Assembly: GCA_025094145.1 (NCBI GenBank)
Contig: JALLLS010000003.1
Location: forward strand, 744,001 to 808,000
Source of the DNA: Spinellus fusiger
Lineage: Eukaryota > Mucoromycota > Mucoromycetes > Mucorales > Phycomycetaceae
DNA: 64,000 nt
Reading direction: 5' to 3'
The number at the start of each line of letters is the position of its first letter. Positions within the stretch are counted from its first letter, which is position 1. The notes below the pieces were generated by a model. That model worked only from the letters and a program-made list of their open reading frames with translations. It searched no databases and was not told where the DNA came from. The position numbers were made by a program, and so were the translations under genes. Of this stretch, positions 34,730 to 47,753 are shown piece after piece.

Positions 34730-37700
34730 TCTTAAAATGTGTTAAAGATTGGAAAGGGTTGTTGGGGCTGAACGTCAAAAGGTTGAAGGATGATTCGAGT
34801 GACGGTTTAGTTTAAAGTGAACCGAGCAGGAAAATAAATAAAACTTTTCCAACCGTCTTCTTCGAGTGAGGTGAAATTGAGGAGAGAAAGCTGAACGAAA
34901 GAAAAAGAAAAGGAAAAGGGAGGAAATGTGTAAATGTAAAGACCAGGAAAGAAGGAGATTAAAAAAGAAAAGAGAAACAAGGCAAGATACCATACGATTG
35001 GACTGGTATGGAAATGAGTGTGAGGACAAAGTATATTAACTGTATGCTTCTATTTTTGTATTGTGCTGCTTATTCAAAAGGTGTTTTTATAGCTGATCTA
35101 TCTTTATCTGTACTTCTTTACTCAAGTGGAGCTTATGAGTTCTAGACCTTGAGGAACACATCTCTTATAGAATGTCCCCACAATGCTATGGCACCAAGAG
35201 TAGCATGAATTCATCAACAACAGATCAACAGAGTGCAATCAATGGATATCTGCTGTAGAGTAGCACTTTCATGTCCGCAGGTGTCTGTAATTATCCATTT
35301 GATAATTATACTTTAGTGCCTTTATACTCCAGTTTTCCTATTGTAGTGCGAAAGATGTGCAGTTGAGAATATCTGCTTTTCTGAACTTTCTTACGGGAAA
35401 AGAAGTGTTTCTGTTTATAAATGAACAAGCAATAGCGTCATCTATCTGATTAAATCTGCGTCCACAGTGCTTGGAGATGGTTCCCACTGCTCAGAGGCTA
35501 GAGAAATAGTATTTATGTTGCCTCTATCGTCCTTGCACGTGTTGTATCTTTCGGTGCTTACTACAGTAGAACAAGAGGGTTGCTATAGATACGACGGAGT
35601 TTGTAGCAAGGGAATAACACTTTCTATTCCCAGAATAGTCTGCATTTGTGATTTACCTATCACGGTCAGTTGGAAAGAAATAGAAAAAGTGCTGTGCTAA
35701 AGAGAACTTGCTAACTTATTCCTCAGGTCCAATCTTCTTAAAGTTCTTAATTACCAGAAGATATATATCTGTGACCAGGGGCCTGACTCACTCAGACATC
35801 AGTCACAAATATGGCATTTCTAGTCGATCTTATTTGTACAGGATGCCTCTGAAGCCTAAAAAGAAACTCCATTGTTCTCTCTCCAAACCTAACGATGTAA
35901 ATTTCCTACGCCAAGAATATTGAACTTCTTTGTAGACCCACCCAATAGTAACAATAACAAATTAATACTAATAGTAAAAATAAAAAGGCTCTGTGTTATG
36001 AAAGAGATGCATGAAGCCCAAGACAGCGGTTGGTGTGCATGCCTTGGGGTTCCTCCGCTTATGGTAACTCTTCACTTCTTTGTACAATATCTACTCCATC
36101 TGCCAAATACTAACAAAATACAACTCAAGTCTATGGCCTGTGCTGTGGTGACTACATTCTTTTTAGAGTAATAAAATAGTCTAGAATAACAAGTATATCC
36201 ATCGATTGAAACGTATAGCTCTCTATGTGGCTGAAATTCATCTTTTAGCGTGATGCACAATATTATCCGCTGTTCTCACTCATTCATCGACATGTAAAAC
36301 AAGTATGTATTTTGCTTTGTGTACAAGGTAACACGCGATATTATTCTGGGTAACTGAATTAGCCACTGTTTGGCTTGTGAGCTACTCCAACAAGCAATTT
36401 TCTTAACGATAGAAAAATAAATAAGTTAAACTTATTAATCTCAAATTTTGTGTAGCGTAATCAATAATTTAAAAATGATAATGAGCGGTAATGACAATAA
36501 GCAATATGACGAGTAGACATAGATTCTCGTGTCTTACCAAACTTACAGCTTCAAGAAGTGTAATAAGAAACGCTTCTTTCATTCTGAATAAGTAGATTTG
36601 GCCAATTCATCCGTCTACTGCGCACCTATCTATCTATATCTATATCTATATCTTTATCTTTATCGCTCCGCTACTGCTATTTCTTCCCCAAACCCTGGTT
36701 TTAGTAACAGGCGAATCATCGACCTTTGGGTAAATCAGTTACTCTTTGCCTAAACCTTAAGCTTATTATATGAGAATCTAGAAAACAAGAACACTTTGGC
36801 TTTTCTACATTTATTGGACATACTCTATTTGTGTTACTCTGCCTATAATATAAGTTAATTTAATATTTGAGTATAGTAAGATAGGTGCCTGAATTGGTCA
36901 AGTTGATTATGTTAAAACATAGGAATAACCCCTTCATTGTTTGATGGTTTTTCTATTTATTTATAAATATAAAAAGGGTTCCTACTGACTCTTTTTACAT
37001 CTCTTGAATAAATATGAGAAATGATGAGATAGTAACACCTATCTCTTGTATGTGCTTTTTAGTGCTCATTACTGTGTACACATCCATACACATCTATATT
37101 TACATGCATATTGATATAAATATAAATATAGAATATTGCACTTATGTATTTCGTACAATGTTTTATTTTTATACTAAATGAAAAACCAAGATTTTAATAT
37201 TGTTTTTATTCCGTTATTATGTAAATACCAACACAGGCTTATTGTTCACGACAGAATAGTAACTATAGAGTATCCTAGTGATGATCTGCTATAACACTTT
37301 CAAGACAAAAATTACACCTTATCTTGAATCCTATTTTTAATCGGGTCTAATCAATGTTCTGAAGCTTGAGGTAGTGTAAAAACAGGTTAAAAGGCACATA
37401 TCAATACAATGATACGACTAAAAAAGTAATATTCTATTCTATAGAAAACGAAGGTTAGTAATTAAATTTAAAGGACTATTATTTATTGACCAATGTTTAC
37501 TTTTAATGAAAATGTTGTAATGTGTGATAATAAAAAAGTTATAAAAATACACTGGCAATTTTTATATAATAATATTAATATTAATAAATAAAAGTCCTAT
37601 TAGCACAATCCTATAAAAACACTTTCCGGATTTACCCCAGATTAAGTCCAATAAGCTTATCTTATGTTATACTATTAATGGTGACAGCCACAATTAACTA

Positions 37701-39182
37701 AATATATCTTTTATTAGGATATGAGACTTGATGATTTCTGCAATAAAGTGGCTGGAAAAAGCTTTTTCAGTATTTATAATTGATCTATGTTTTCTTCTTC
37801 GGATGATAGCTTCATATAGCCATGGTTCTATTGGATCCTAAGTTACAGATTTTAAATGTCCAGCAATTAAAAAACAGGTTTAATGAACAAGATAATAGTT
37901 TGTTTTAAATAATAAAAATAATACTAATACTTTATCTATCTATCTTTGGTATCAATTGAAAATCTGACGTATTTGCCCTATATTAAGAAGGAAAGTGTTG
38001 GTGAAGTGTCAGGATACTTTCTTCCTATCCAACATCAAAAGGGCACGCAGATTTATTTTTTGATAATGAATATTATTCTTACCTTTGTCATACCTTTACT
38101 CTGTCAAGTTCAAAGATGTCTATCTAGGCCGAGATTCAGGCTAAATAAGGAGCAACTGAACGTGGTCTCAATATTGTTCTGTTTTTCTACTTAAATTCTT
38201 ATCATTTCACTGACATGGTGCTTGATATCGTTTTTTTTTTCGTGGCTGGTAAATGGCACTCTGTTTTATGATTCAGGGCTAGTAAAACCAAGAATAATGG
38301 CATTTCTTTAAGACACTGATCTACTTACGAGTGTTCACACCTTCTACTATGTATAATTTCACAGTAACAAAAGGGCACTGAATTCGTCACAGAATATGAA
38401 TACTAATTTTATAACTTATCTACTTATACGGCTCAAGGTCTGACTACACAATAGAGTGCTATTGCTAATGTTCAATTGAAAATTTTGTGATCTCGGTAAA
38501 ATTATGACTCCACATACTCTAGTAAAAGTAGTCTTCTTCACTACTATAAGTAAGCTTATACTCTGTTTATTAAAGAGCTTGGTATATTATTCATTAAGAA
38601 CATACAGCACTGTTTTAGCTGCTGTAAAACTTTGCCTTATGAAATGAGAAAGCTTATCAGAATATACATTTGTCTGGTTTAAACCAAAGTATCATTAACT
38701 TTAGTAACTGATATAAATAAAGGTGCTATTGTTTGGACCATAAAATATTCTTGGGTGTATTGCCTAAATAGGAATTAAGCTGATTCGCCGTAAAAATGAG
38801 AATATTTTAGATTTGCGGTCCAAAAACAACAAAATAGCCTTTTCTTGAAGTATAAATTTAAAACATTAACTCTATCGTCTGTAGAATCTTTAAAGAACAA
38901 TCATCGCTGAACCAAATGATATAGAGTAATCAATCTAGATAGTAGCGTATTATATTAGGCCTGAAAATATAAAGTAGTATTGTTTTATTTTAATAAAGTT
39001 CCTTTAAGTTTTATTATTGTTGGTTCATTTTTCTATTGCATAACTCCACCCTATCCGGCATGGAAGAATTATCTACTTGTGATGATTTCACACATTGTGA
39101 TTACAAGTTTCAGTATTGGATGAACCTTGTCAATTAAGACATGGAAGAAATACAACTTGATTCATAAATTAATGAAACCGGC
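34730..39182. other. Long AT-rich intergenic stretch, no supported gene
   Basis: About 4.4 kb. Frames of up to about 85 codons exist on both strands (for example 35467-35700, 35708-35923 and 37946-38194), but none shows a known motif, splice support or codon pattern. A piece at about 35730-35930 (RRYISVTRGLTHSDISHKYG) could be a worn helix-turn-helix transposase start. There is a (TATCTA)n run near 36630-36662. Confidence 0.45.
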
Positions 39183-41060
39183 ATGAGGGATGAATTTGGC
39201 AAGAGAATTACCATAAAGTGTGCTCTTTGGGAGAATGATGAAATGTCTGAAGCAGAAAGTGATACTGATGAATGCTATGAATATAATGAAAATGGAAATT
39301 CTGTTAATGTGTCAATTACTATGGAATCACCTTCAAATCTCGGTCCATTTAGAACATCTGAATTGGCACTTGAGTCTGTTTATTCTTTTGCAAATCAGCA
39401 CTTATTTGAATTTGTTAAAAGATCAGATCCTGATGGAAAAGGTTCTTTCAGAAATTGCGAGTTGATCTGTGATAGGGGAAGAAAACCCATCAGTACTATG
39501 ATTTACCCAGATTCTTTTGGTAAACAATACCGTTCTGGTATATCCAAAAGAATTGACTGTCCATTCAGTCGGTATATTGGTCGCAAGAAAGGACAGTTTT
39601 TTATTGCAGTAAAGAACAGTACTCACAAGCACTTGCCAACAAAAGAAGAATACAATGGTCATGCATTGCGCAAACACCTAACAGAAGATCAGAAAAAAAT
39701 TGTTTCTGTAATGATTAAGTCTAGTGCATCGTCATCCAATAAGATGACTGCCTTGATGTAAAAAAAACAAGTAAATCTATCAATAAGAGAGCCATATACG
39801 ATACAATTAGAAAACATAGAGAAAATGTAAACTATTACTACGAGTTGAAATATGAAGCAACTTCATGATAATTGAGTAGCCTTTTCCTTTGCTACAAAGA
39901 CTCTGTGAAGCTTTTTGAAAGGTACTCAACTGCTGTTGTAATTGATACTACCTACAAAATAAACCGTTACAAGATGTCAATAGTACAAGCAGTTGGTGTG
40001 ACAAATTCAGATAGTACATTTATTCTTGGCGTTGTCTTCATAAATAAGAAACTAGCTGATTACACTTGGATCCTAAGCCAGATGAAACGCTTTTGCTTTT
40101 CTGAGAAGTATTATCCCAAATTTATGGTAATGTATCATGATCTAGTACTGATGAATGCCTTGGAAGAAGTTCTTCCCTAGGCTACTCATTTAATATGTCG
40201 ATGGCACATATCTATGAATGTTTTATCCAGCCTCATAGAATATATTCTTAGGATTGATAAAGAAAAGAGTGACAAGATTCAAAGAGAATAGAGTATTTTT
40301 ACTGGATACTCTTTGACAAGAATGAACTACAACGAAAGGTTAAAAGAGTTCAACAATAAGTTGCTAAAGCTGAACACTGTCATTAGCAGAGAGATTTACG
40401 ATCCAAGCAACTTTATGCAATATATAGAGTCAGCATGGCTTATCTACAAAGAAAGGTCTGTTTACATGTATTTATTTAACTTTAACTTAAAAAAGAATCC
40501 TTTCAAAATAACTAAAGTTGTATGTTTATATAGGTTTATATCTGCTTGGACTAACAAAATATTGCACTTCAACTTCACACCTTCCAGGGCACATTTGAGT
40601 AGACTTTGTAAGTTTGAGATGTTCTCAAAAGTAATTTAGGAAACCCCTACTTTTGCTCTTCGTAAGGTGTATTCTCAATTCTGTTTGTTCAAGCGTCATC
40701 AACTGAGTGCTGGTCCCAGATATAAAATGAAGTGCTGCAGAGGTGTGTTCACTGCCATGTTGGGATTACCTTGCACACATAAAATTGAAAAGGTTGTATA
40801 GCTCACAACAGCCTTTTCTGCTTAGATCAGATTTCAATCAACAATGGTGGCTCAGATTGCCCGAGCAGGTGGAATCTTTCAAAGATTGTTTGTTACCATT
40901 TCCCGATCTCTCTATTCCCACATATGAACTAAATATTGAACAATTTATGAATCCATAAGAGATGCGAATTTGTTGAAAACTACAACGCAGAAATATTAAG
41001 AAAACAGGCCGAAATAAAGGAGGATTTTTTTACTGATGAAAGTGTAGAAGAACCAAGACA
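39183..41060 (+). pseudogene. MULE/FAR1-type transposase, degenerate
   Basis: The pieces follow the order of a MULE transposase. First is a FAR1-like DNA-binding part (39183-39761; FRTSELALESVYSFANQH, ELICDRGRK, KRIDCPFSRYIGRKKG). Then comes the MULE catalytic domain (39872-40260; TAVVIDTTYKINRYKMSIVQ, ILGVVFINKKLADYTWI, HDLVLMNALEEVLP, CRWHISMNVL), and last a SWIM-like zinc region (GLPCTHKIEKVV, 40730-40800). The first two acidic residues of the DDE triad are visible in VVIDTTY and YHDLVLMNAL. An intron near 40455-40533 rejoins KER to FISAWTNKIL. Stops at about 39759, 40178 and 40289, and frame changes, show it is dead. The terminal repeats were not located. Confidence 0.8.
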
Positions 41061-41599
41061 AAAGTAACTATAAATGTTTGTTTTGGGAAATTCTGTGATT
41101 TCAAAGATTATAAGAAGTGAGTAGAGTATGGAATTTCAACACTACAGAATAGACAAGTCTTTCTGGAATAAGTACTTACCATTTGAAAAGAGATAAGCAA
41201 AAGATGATATGTCGTTTATGAATGAACTCTTAAAAATATGTTATTTAATTTGTTAAATATTTTATATCCTAGAGTAGAAGCCACTTCCCTGGACTTGGAA
41301 AAGTATGATGAACTTCATAAAGACTCATCATTGAATAACAATGATTTTCAAGTATGAATTCTGTAATAAAAAAAACACAAGTAGTCTTCTTGGGTGATAA
41401 CATGGGAACTGAAATATTTTGCGGCCCAGATAACAGCACCCTTTTTTTGTTAATAGAATGCAATAATACCAATGAACAATTAGATAAGAGTAAACGATGG
41501 GTTTTGTGTTTGTTCAATCCATATAGATCACTCAATACAGTTCAAAGTATTCTTTTATTTTTAGGTGTAATTTGCTATTCGTGCATTGGGCATATTAGC

Positions 41600-44515
41600 C
41601 ACCCTATGAGATCGTTTGAAAATAAATAAATGTAAAGATGGGGGAAACAGAAGGACAGAAAAATACAAAACCTCACACGAGGAAAAATAATGAAAAATGA
41701 GAAATGACAGTAAATGAGAATTATGAATAGACATCCAAAAGGCCATAGAGTCAGCAAGGAAACCAGGATACCAAAAAGATAAACGTCATCCTGTGGCGAT
41801 TCGAAATCCAACGAGGGATACTTAGAGCAACTCGGACAATCCTGAGGACACAAATACAGCAACTACACTAGCAGCTTCTGGCTTTGCTAAACGGGTTAAG
41901 AATGGGTGGTAGAGGAGATATCGGAGGAGAAGTGAAGATACAGCGTCTGTTGCTGCAGGAGTCTTTGCACTCTATGGCGGCGTTGGCGTTCCCGTTCAAC
42001 ACACCCATCAGCAGCCTCAATGAGCAAGCTACCAGCTGATGGCTCTACCTTAAAGTCTCGAGTAGACGTGGCTCGATCAATGGCTTGCAGCAGTATTAAC
42101 AAACTGGGCCAAAGATCTCGCCATTTAACAAAAGACTTAACCGTGCGCGGCAGAAGATTTAGACAATAGTCAATTGGATGAATGTCTTGTGGTAGTGCAG
42201 GAACTAGGAAGAACAAGAACGTGGAGCGTTCATGGTCAACGAATGTGCAAGTGAGAAAGTGGTCCCGATTGGCAGATGGGTGGCCACATTGGCAAGGAAC
42301 TGAAGGTGTTGGTGGTAACCAAGCAATCCTCCATTTTAGTAGACGATGTCTTTCTTTGCGCGTGCACGGTAGTAGAAGAATTGGATCCCAAACAGGTCTA
42401 CATAGTCCACGGGCTACCGTCACCAGCGGATTCTTGCCACGTACTAGACTAGTAATTTCACTTTGAAGACGTTCAAGATAAGCTACTTTTAATGGATATT
42501 TAGGAGGGTTGTGAGCCCGTCCTATTCTTTGAGCATTTTGCCAGAGTACATTGCCACATAGCTTAATCCATCTGGCTTTACTCTGGGGTGCTTCAAGCTG
42601 CGGGACAAGGCACCAGAGGAGGGTGTCTTCAGGAAGGGTAGCTGCGCGCTCAACAAATTTGGCTTGCAGATAAAGAAAACGAGAGTATATGTTAGGGAGG
42701 GCAGCTAATTGGGCAACCTGGATCGTTCCAAACCTAGCAGTAGCAGATCTAGCAAGACAAAGTCTCAGACAAGCAGACTGACAGATTTGTAGCGGGCGGA
42801 TGCCTAGTCTATTGACATTACAAATAGCCAACCCATACTCAAGGATAGGCCGAACAAAAACAGTATACGCTCTTAGGGCTGCTGTAATCCCAAAGCCATA
42901 CATGTTTACACCCATTCCTCTCAGCTTTTGCATTACTGCAATTGCCTTGACTTGTGAGTGTGAGAAAAGTGCGTCTTGGTTAATACCTTTACGTGAAAAG
43001 GGGATACCAAGGTACTTGAAAGTATCACAGGTTGGAAGCTCGTTGCCATAGAGGTAAAACGGCACATTGGCCGGGGCATTGAGTACTTCACATTTGGAGG
43101 GACTCCATTTGTAACCAAGGAGGGTCGAGTGAATTTCGGCAAGTGCCAGCATTCGATGTATATCTTCTGGGCAGCCCATAAGAGCCACATCATCAGCATA
43201 CAACAAACAATTCACAGAAGCCCAGGTAACAGTGACATGAAACGGACTGTAAGAGGAATCTGACGACTCAGAAGAGTTATCCGAAACTGTAGAAGTAGGA
43301 AAAGGATTGTGAAGAAAATTCTGTAACTCGTCAAGCAATGTGTGAACAGTTGCCTGTGGGGAAGCAAAAGAAAAGAGGTTTTGAGCACAGAGATGAATGG
43401 ACCGTCCCATGGTAGGTGGGTGCATACCAACCAGTATTGGGAATACCGAAGCAAACCTCAAGAAACGTGGAAGAGTATCAATGAAAATAGAATAAAGGAA
43501 TGGAGAAAGAATACTACCCTGTAAGACTCCTCGTTTAGGTGCAATGTCCCGGGATGCTACATTTTTCAGAATCACATTCACCACAATGTCATCAAACAAA
43601 TTCTGTAGTAGCAAGAGCAACGGCTGAGACACAAAGGGCATCAGCGACTCCCATATGACAGCGCGTTCCACACTATCATATGCAGCTTTAATATCTAGGA
43701 AGACGACGACTGGAGGTTTTGGATCTTGCTCTCCTGATCTTTGGGCAGCGTACAACCCCATAAGTTCGTGGAGACAGAGGGCCTGGTCTAGAGTTCCACG
43801 ACGAGCGCGAAACCCACCTTGAGCCATATCCAATGCAGGCATGGTCGAAAGGAGCTCCCCAGCTATACATCTTTCTAAGAGCTTACGAAACACCGATGTC
43901 AAGCTAATAGGCCGATAGTTACTAGGGTCATCCTGCTCTCCTTTGTTTTTGTAAATAGGTACCACCTGTGCTGTTCTCCAGGCCACAGGTGTCCACGACC
44001 ATCTCCCACACAATATGAAGATCTGATGCAACAGAGGCACTGACACTCGAGCTAGGGGCTTAAGTATTTCTGCTCTAATATGATCAATACCTGGTGCTTT
44101 TCGATTTGGCATCCTTCGAATAACAGAGATAATAAAGTCTACGTCCCATGGGACTGGGTTGTCTTGGAGAATACACTCCTGACGCTCCTGTCTTTCCGTA
44201 GATCCGCCAAACAGACTCTCTAGGTGGTTAATCATGCGATTGGTAGCATGCCGAGGGCCCTCTGGAGATGACAGGGAAATTGGCGAACGTCTCTGCAGTC
44301 TCATTCCTTTCACAGCACTTGTCATTTCGGTTAAGCCCTTACGGACTTTATCACAAAATACATACCAGGTTTGTCGTTGTGCTTGCTTTATAGCCTTGAA
44401 AAAAAGCTACACACGCTTCCTCATATAAACGGTGGGCTTCAATGCATTCAATATCATTGCCTACCCGTCGTCTATAACGATAAAGCTCTTGACGACGGTC
44501 AGCGATCACTCAATA
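41600..44515 (-). mobile_element. 5'-truncated LINE (non-LTR retrotransposon)
   Basis: On the minus strand a long reverse transcriptase ORF is followed by a T-rich 3' region. The 5' limit is near 44515, where retrotransposon-like coding sequence (RYRRRVGNDIECIEAHRLY) ends abruptly and no endonuclease domain follows. A T-run near 44400 breaks the frame between that piece and the main ORF. The 3' end is only approximate, and no target duplication was found. Confidence 0.7.
41896..44325 (-). CDS. LINE reverse transcriptase ORF (809 codons), N-terminal endonuclease missing
   Basis: An intact ORF carries the RT core in order: SNYRPISLTSVFRKLLERCI, QGGFRARRGTLDQALCLHEL, VVVFLDIKAAYDSVERAVIW (motif A Asp), GVLQGSILSPFLYSIFID (motif B), CLLYADDVALM (motif C, catalytic YADD), then KCEVLN and FKYLGIPFSRKG (motifs D and E). 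The C-terminus has CQCGHPSANRDHFLTC, the His/Cys zinc-finger-like tail usual in these elements. RT copies the element RNA at the cut target site. Intact catalytic residues suggest a fairly recent insertion, but the apurinic-type endonuclease needed for self-mobility is absent here. The methionine at 44325 is internal to the original ORF; upstream coding continues in another frame to about 44515. Confidence 0.9.
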   Translation of the reverse strand: MTSAVKGMRLQRRSPISLSSPEGPRHATNRMINHLESLFGGSTERQERQECILQDNPVPWDVDFIISVIRRMPNRKAPGIDHIRAEILKPLARVSVPLLHQIFILCGRWSWTPVAWRTAQVVPIYKNKGEQDDPSNYRPISLTSVFRKLLERCIAGELLSTMPALDMAQGGFRARRGTLDQALCLHELMGLYAAQRSGEQDPKPPVVVFLDIKAAYDSVERAVIWESLMPFVSQPLLLLLQNLFDDIVVNVILKNVASRDIAPKRGVLQGSILSPFLYSIFIDTLPRFLRFASVFPILVGMHPPTMGRSIHLCAQNLFSFASPQATVHTLLDELQNFLHNPFPTSTVSDNSSESSDSSYSPFHVTVTWASVNCLLYADDVALMGCPEDIHRMLALAEIHSTLLGYKWSPSKCEVLNAPANVPFYLYGNELPTCDTFKYLGIPFSRKGINQDALFSHSQVKAIAVMQKLRGMGVNMYGFGITAALRAYTVFVRPILEYGLAICNVNRLGIRPLQICQSACLRLCLARSATARFGTIQVAQLAALPNIYSRFLYLQAKFVERAATLPEDTLLWCLVPQLEAPQSKARWIKLCGNVLWQNAQRIGRAHNPPKYPLKVAYLERLQSEITSLVRGKNPLVTVARGLCRPVWDPILLLPCTRKERHRLLKWRIAWLPPTPSVPCQCGHPSANRDHFLTCTFVDHERSTFLFFLVPALPQDIHPIDYCLNLLPRTVKSFVKWRDLWPSLLILLQAIDRATSTRDFKVEPSAGSLLIEAADGCVERERQRRHRVQRLLQQQTLYLHFSSDISSTTHS

Positions 44516-44857
44516 GAGTGTATCCTTACTGTTTATCTTAAAGTCAATTCATCTCCGCATCAGTACTCCAAGAATTCCTTTTCTCTCTTTCTCGATATAA
44601 ATTCAATAGTAAAGCATAGACATCCAATATTGTAAAGCAACCCATATACTACTAGAACACCTTTATTTATTAACAGAAAGGCTCTAGAAACTGCCACCGC
44701 CCACTCCTAAGCAGTCTAACTACCAAATTGTTTTTTTTTTAAAATAAATAAATAGATCCCATAACGTTCATTTTCCTCTAGTGTTTCGTTCATTTCACAC
44801 ACAAAATAAAGCAATGGTCTTTATTTTTATTGCACGTACTATTCTAAGAATGCTTAT
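44516..44857. other. Short gap between the LINE and QCR8
   Basis: 3' flank of QCR8 with AT-rich sequence. AATAAAG-like signals lie near 44807-44835. Nothing else is seen. Confidence 0.4.
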
Positions 44858-45286
44858 TTAGTGTTCACCAGCTGCGTGACTAGCCTTAGAGGTCAGGTAG
44901 GCGTGCTTGGAAATTGCGCCGGCGTAAATAACGTAACCAAGACCAAAGGCAACACCAACGTAAGGAATCTGAGAGATGATGCGACGGCTGGTGTTGAAGA
45001 CAGCCTTTCGTGCAGCACCTGCAAAGGCTCTCTGCTCAAAGGGTGACAAGATGTAGGTGGTGATACCCTGAAATAATAATTATTATTAGGACATGGATGT
45101 TGAACTTGTTCATTCTTCATTATTTTAAACATACACGTTGGGTGGGTCCGCCCATGTTACCCCAGCTAAGCAAAACAAGGGTTAATAAAGACTCTCATGG
45201 CATCCACTAGCCTTCCCCCCCTACACCTGTTTTCTCCTGCTTTTATTATTATTGACTTACGTTCCAATATAACCGTGTCCGCCCAT
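44858..45286 (-). CDS. QCR8: Cytochrome bc1 complex subunit 8 (ubiquinol-binding QP-C)
   Basis: Three minus-strand exons in phase, 45286-45261, 45164-45134 and 45067-44858, give 88 residues, close to the fungal norm of about 90-95. The N-terminus MGGHGYIGTWGNMGGPTQRG matches QCR8 family starts. Then come LSPFEQRAFAGAARKAVFNT and a single membrane helix (YVGVAFGLGYVIYAGAI), with an ISKHAYLTSKASHAAGE tail. It is a small accessory subunit of respiratory complex III in the inner mitochondrial membrane, next to cytochrome b. No defect was seen. Confidence 0.93.
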
Positions 45287-47753
45287 TATTCTGTAAATGA
45301 TATGATAAGCTTCTTGACATTGCTCTCTATTCAAAACACTACCTTGTAGTTTTATGTTGGATAGAGAGGAGTTGTAGAGTATTGTTTTGATGGTGTGTGG
45401 GTGTGTGGTTGAGACAAGCACCATTCGAACTCAGACACAATAGTATCTACGTCACCGTTTGTGGCTTAAAAGATAGCTGTGTGTAACTGAATGTGATTAC
45501 AGTGTTTTATCCTAAAATTGGACGATCAGAATCTGAAAATCATAATCAACTATCATTTACAGTTTAAATACTTTCTTTTTGAAGAATTATGCCAGTCAAT
45601 TCATGTCTTGTTTCTTCAGTAGAATAAAAAATATGACTTGATCTTATAGAATAGAATAAGAAATAGAATAAGAAATATGACAAGACAAAAAGAAAGAAAA
45701 GAGTGAGACTGAATGAACTTTCACTTGTTGATATCAACGAGTACACTAACCCCAAGGCTAATATAGAAATGTTCATAGACACATAAATATAATTATACCA
45801 TCCTATATAAATACGATACTGTCTTATTATTTTATACAGACATCTAATCCCTGCTAAAAGTATGTAGCCTATTGCCATCTCCCCATGGAACAGTAAAGAC
45901 CGCCCCCACTGTCTTCAAATGGCACAGCGCCACCTCAAAAGTAATGACTGCCTCCCTCCCTCTCTCTCTGGTGGAATTGTGGTTTGAGGACGCCTACAAG
46001 ATAAATCTATACCTACACTATCTAAAAAATGACATTGTAGGCTCTCTTTATTGATGTGTCTGATGTTCATATTCGAATTGTCTCAGACTAGTATTCCAAT
46101 TATCAAATTCTAAGATAAAATCCAAATAGCATGACGTAAGGTAGATTATATGTCAGGACACATTTTGTACCCTCTAGTTTTTATTACATGCATTGTCAAG
46201 CAGTATTTAAGAATTGGTCAACCATTCAACAACTCATTCGATTATGAATAGTTGTTCCAGTGATTAATCTAATAACTAACCTAGTGACTAATAATAACAG
46301 GAGTAAAAGGAGCCCTAATATTAATAGTAATCAGAACAAGAAGAGTAGTTGGAAGAGTGATAATAGTAGTTATAATTACAACGAGTATGATAACAGCAAC
46401 AGTAATAAAGATACTAATTGATATTGTAATTGTAATGTCAATCGTAATTACAATACCAATACCAATAGTGAGACTCTCCTTTGTTTACCTTAAATTGCAA
46501 TTAATTCCATTATTGTGGTTGCTCTAGAGTTTCTCTTTGTCATTTCTATTGTTGCTTTGTTATCATTATTTGTCGTCTCAGACCAATCCATGTACTTGAA
46601 TATAGGTGTAATACTACTTAACTTTATTGTCAACAGGGTAACATTACTATAGCCCGGTCCTACGAAGCCGAGAACACCGATCAGCCTAAAGATGCTCTCT
46701 ATTTCTCTTGGTCTATAAAATGGACCCACACTATATACAAATACAAATACATAAAAAGAATATTTCTCCTCATCTTTTTTATTTCATAAAAGAATCCCAC
46801 CAATGTCATGTCCAAAGCTAAGGTGTAACCTTCTTCCTTCAAGGGTCTTTGAGGTATTTCACTCTCAAGTAGTATGAAAAACGGGGAGAATGATTTGTGC
46901 TCTGCAATATTAGACCATGAAGAGAAGAACAGTAGGACAGATCAGACAGACAACGCCTAAAAAGAAACATGAGAAAAAGGGAGTCTAAATGACAGCCTTT
47001 ACACACGTACGTGTATCACATCAACTTATGTAGAAGAATTGGCATTCTTTTGGCCATTGTTGTTTGTAGAAATATATATTTATTAAAAAAAAAAAGAGCA
47101 AGCATACATATACTCAGCATATAATCAAATTGAATTCAATATAAGTCTTTAGGGAGGCCATTCTCTATATAAAATTAGCCTTTTCTTCTTTCCACTCTGT
47201 AGAGTATCAGCAACAAAAACAAGCAATGGGCACAAGGCAGAGTGCTTTGCTTTTTGCCCTTCACGCACAAGCCAAATAAATAGTGATAGTTTGTGTCTAA
47301 TGTGTTTTTTATTTGTACGACATCACGAAAATAATGAAGGGCAGATCTATTAAGGTTTGTTTATCTTTTTTCTTTTCTTTTCCACTCATTCCCCCATCTT
47401 CCTTCCAATACACCTACCCACACTTACACGTCCAAACGCGTGTCCAGGAGCAGTAGATAAATAAACCCATAGGCCAATCGATTAGCAGATAGATAGACAG
47501 ATGTAAATGTCTGTTGATAGAATCCCAGACTTCATTCATGACTCTATCTCTTTCCTATTGACTTATTCTCGGGATAAACAGGCCCATTCTTCCCGGACAA
47601 ACAAGTTTCTCTTTTGTCATTGTTGCAACATTAGAACCAAGCCAAACCCTGTGCTGCAATCCTTTCCTTTCCTTTTCTTTTTTTTCTTCTCTTTTTCCCT
47701 TTTTCCCTCTATTTTCTTAACAAGAGTGGGGCGTGTTTTCAAAAGCCCTTTGG
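45287..47753. other. Intergenic, no supported gene
   Basis: About 2.4 kb. It holds (TAGTAA)-type AT-rich repeats near 46290-46480 and a T/C-rich tract near 47360-47400 and 47660-47710. Frames at 45564-45878 and 46490-46729 show no family signal. The upstream part of the pseudokinase gene may begin in this stretch. Confidence 0.4.

Noticed and set aside
42182..42466. Plus-strand ORFs antisense to the LINE reverse transcriptase
   Set aside because: They are shadows of the long minus-strand ORF, which carries all RT motifs.
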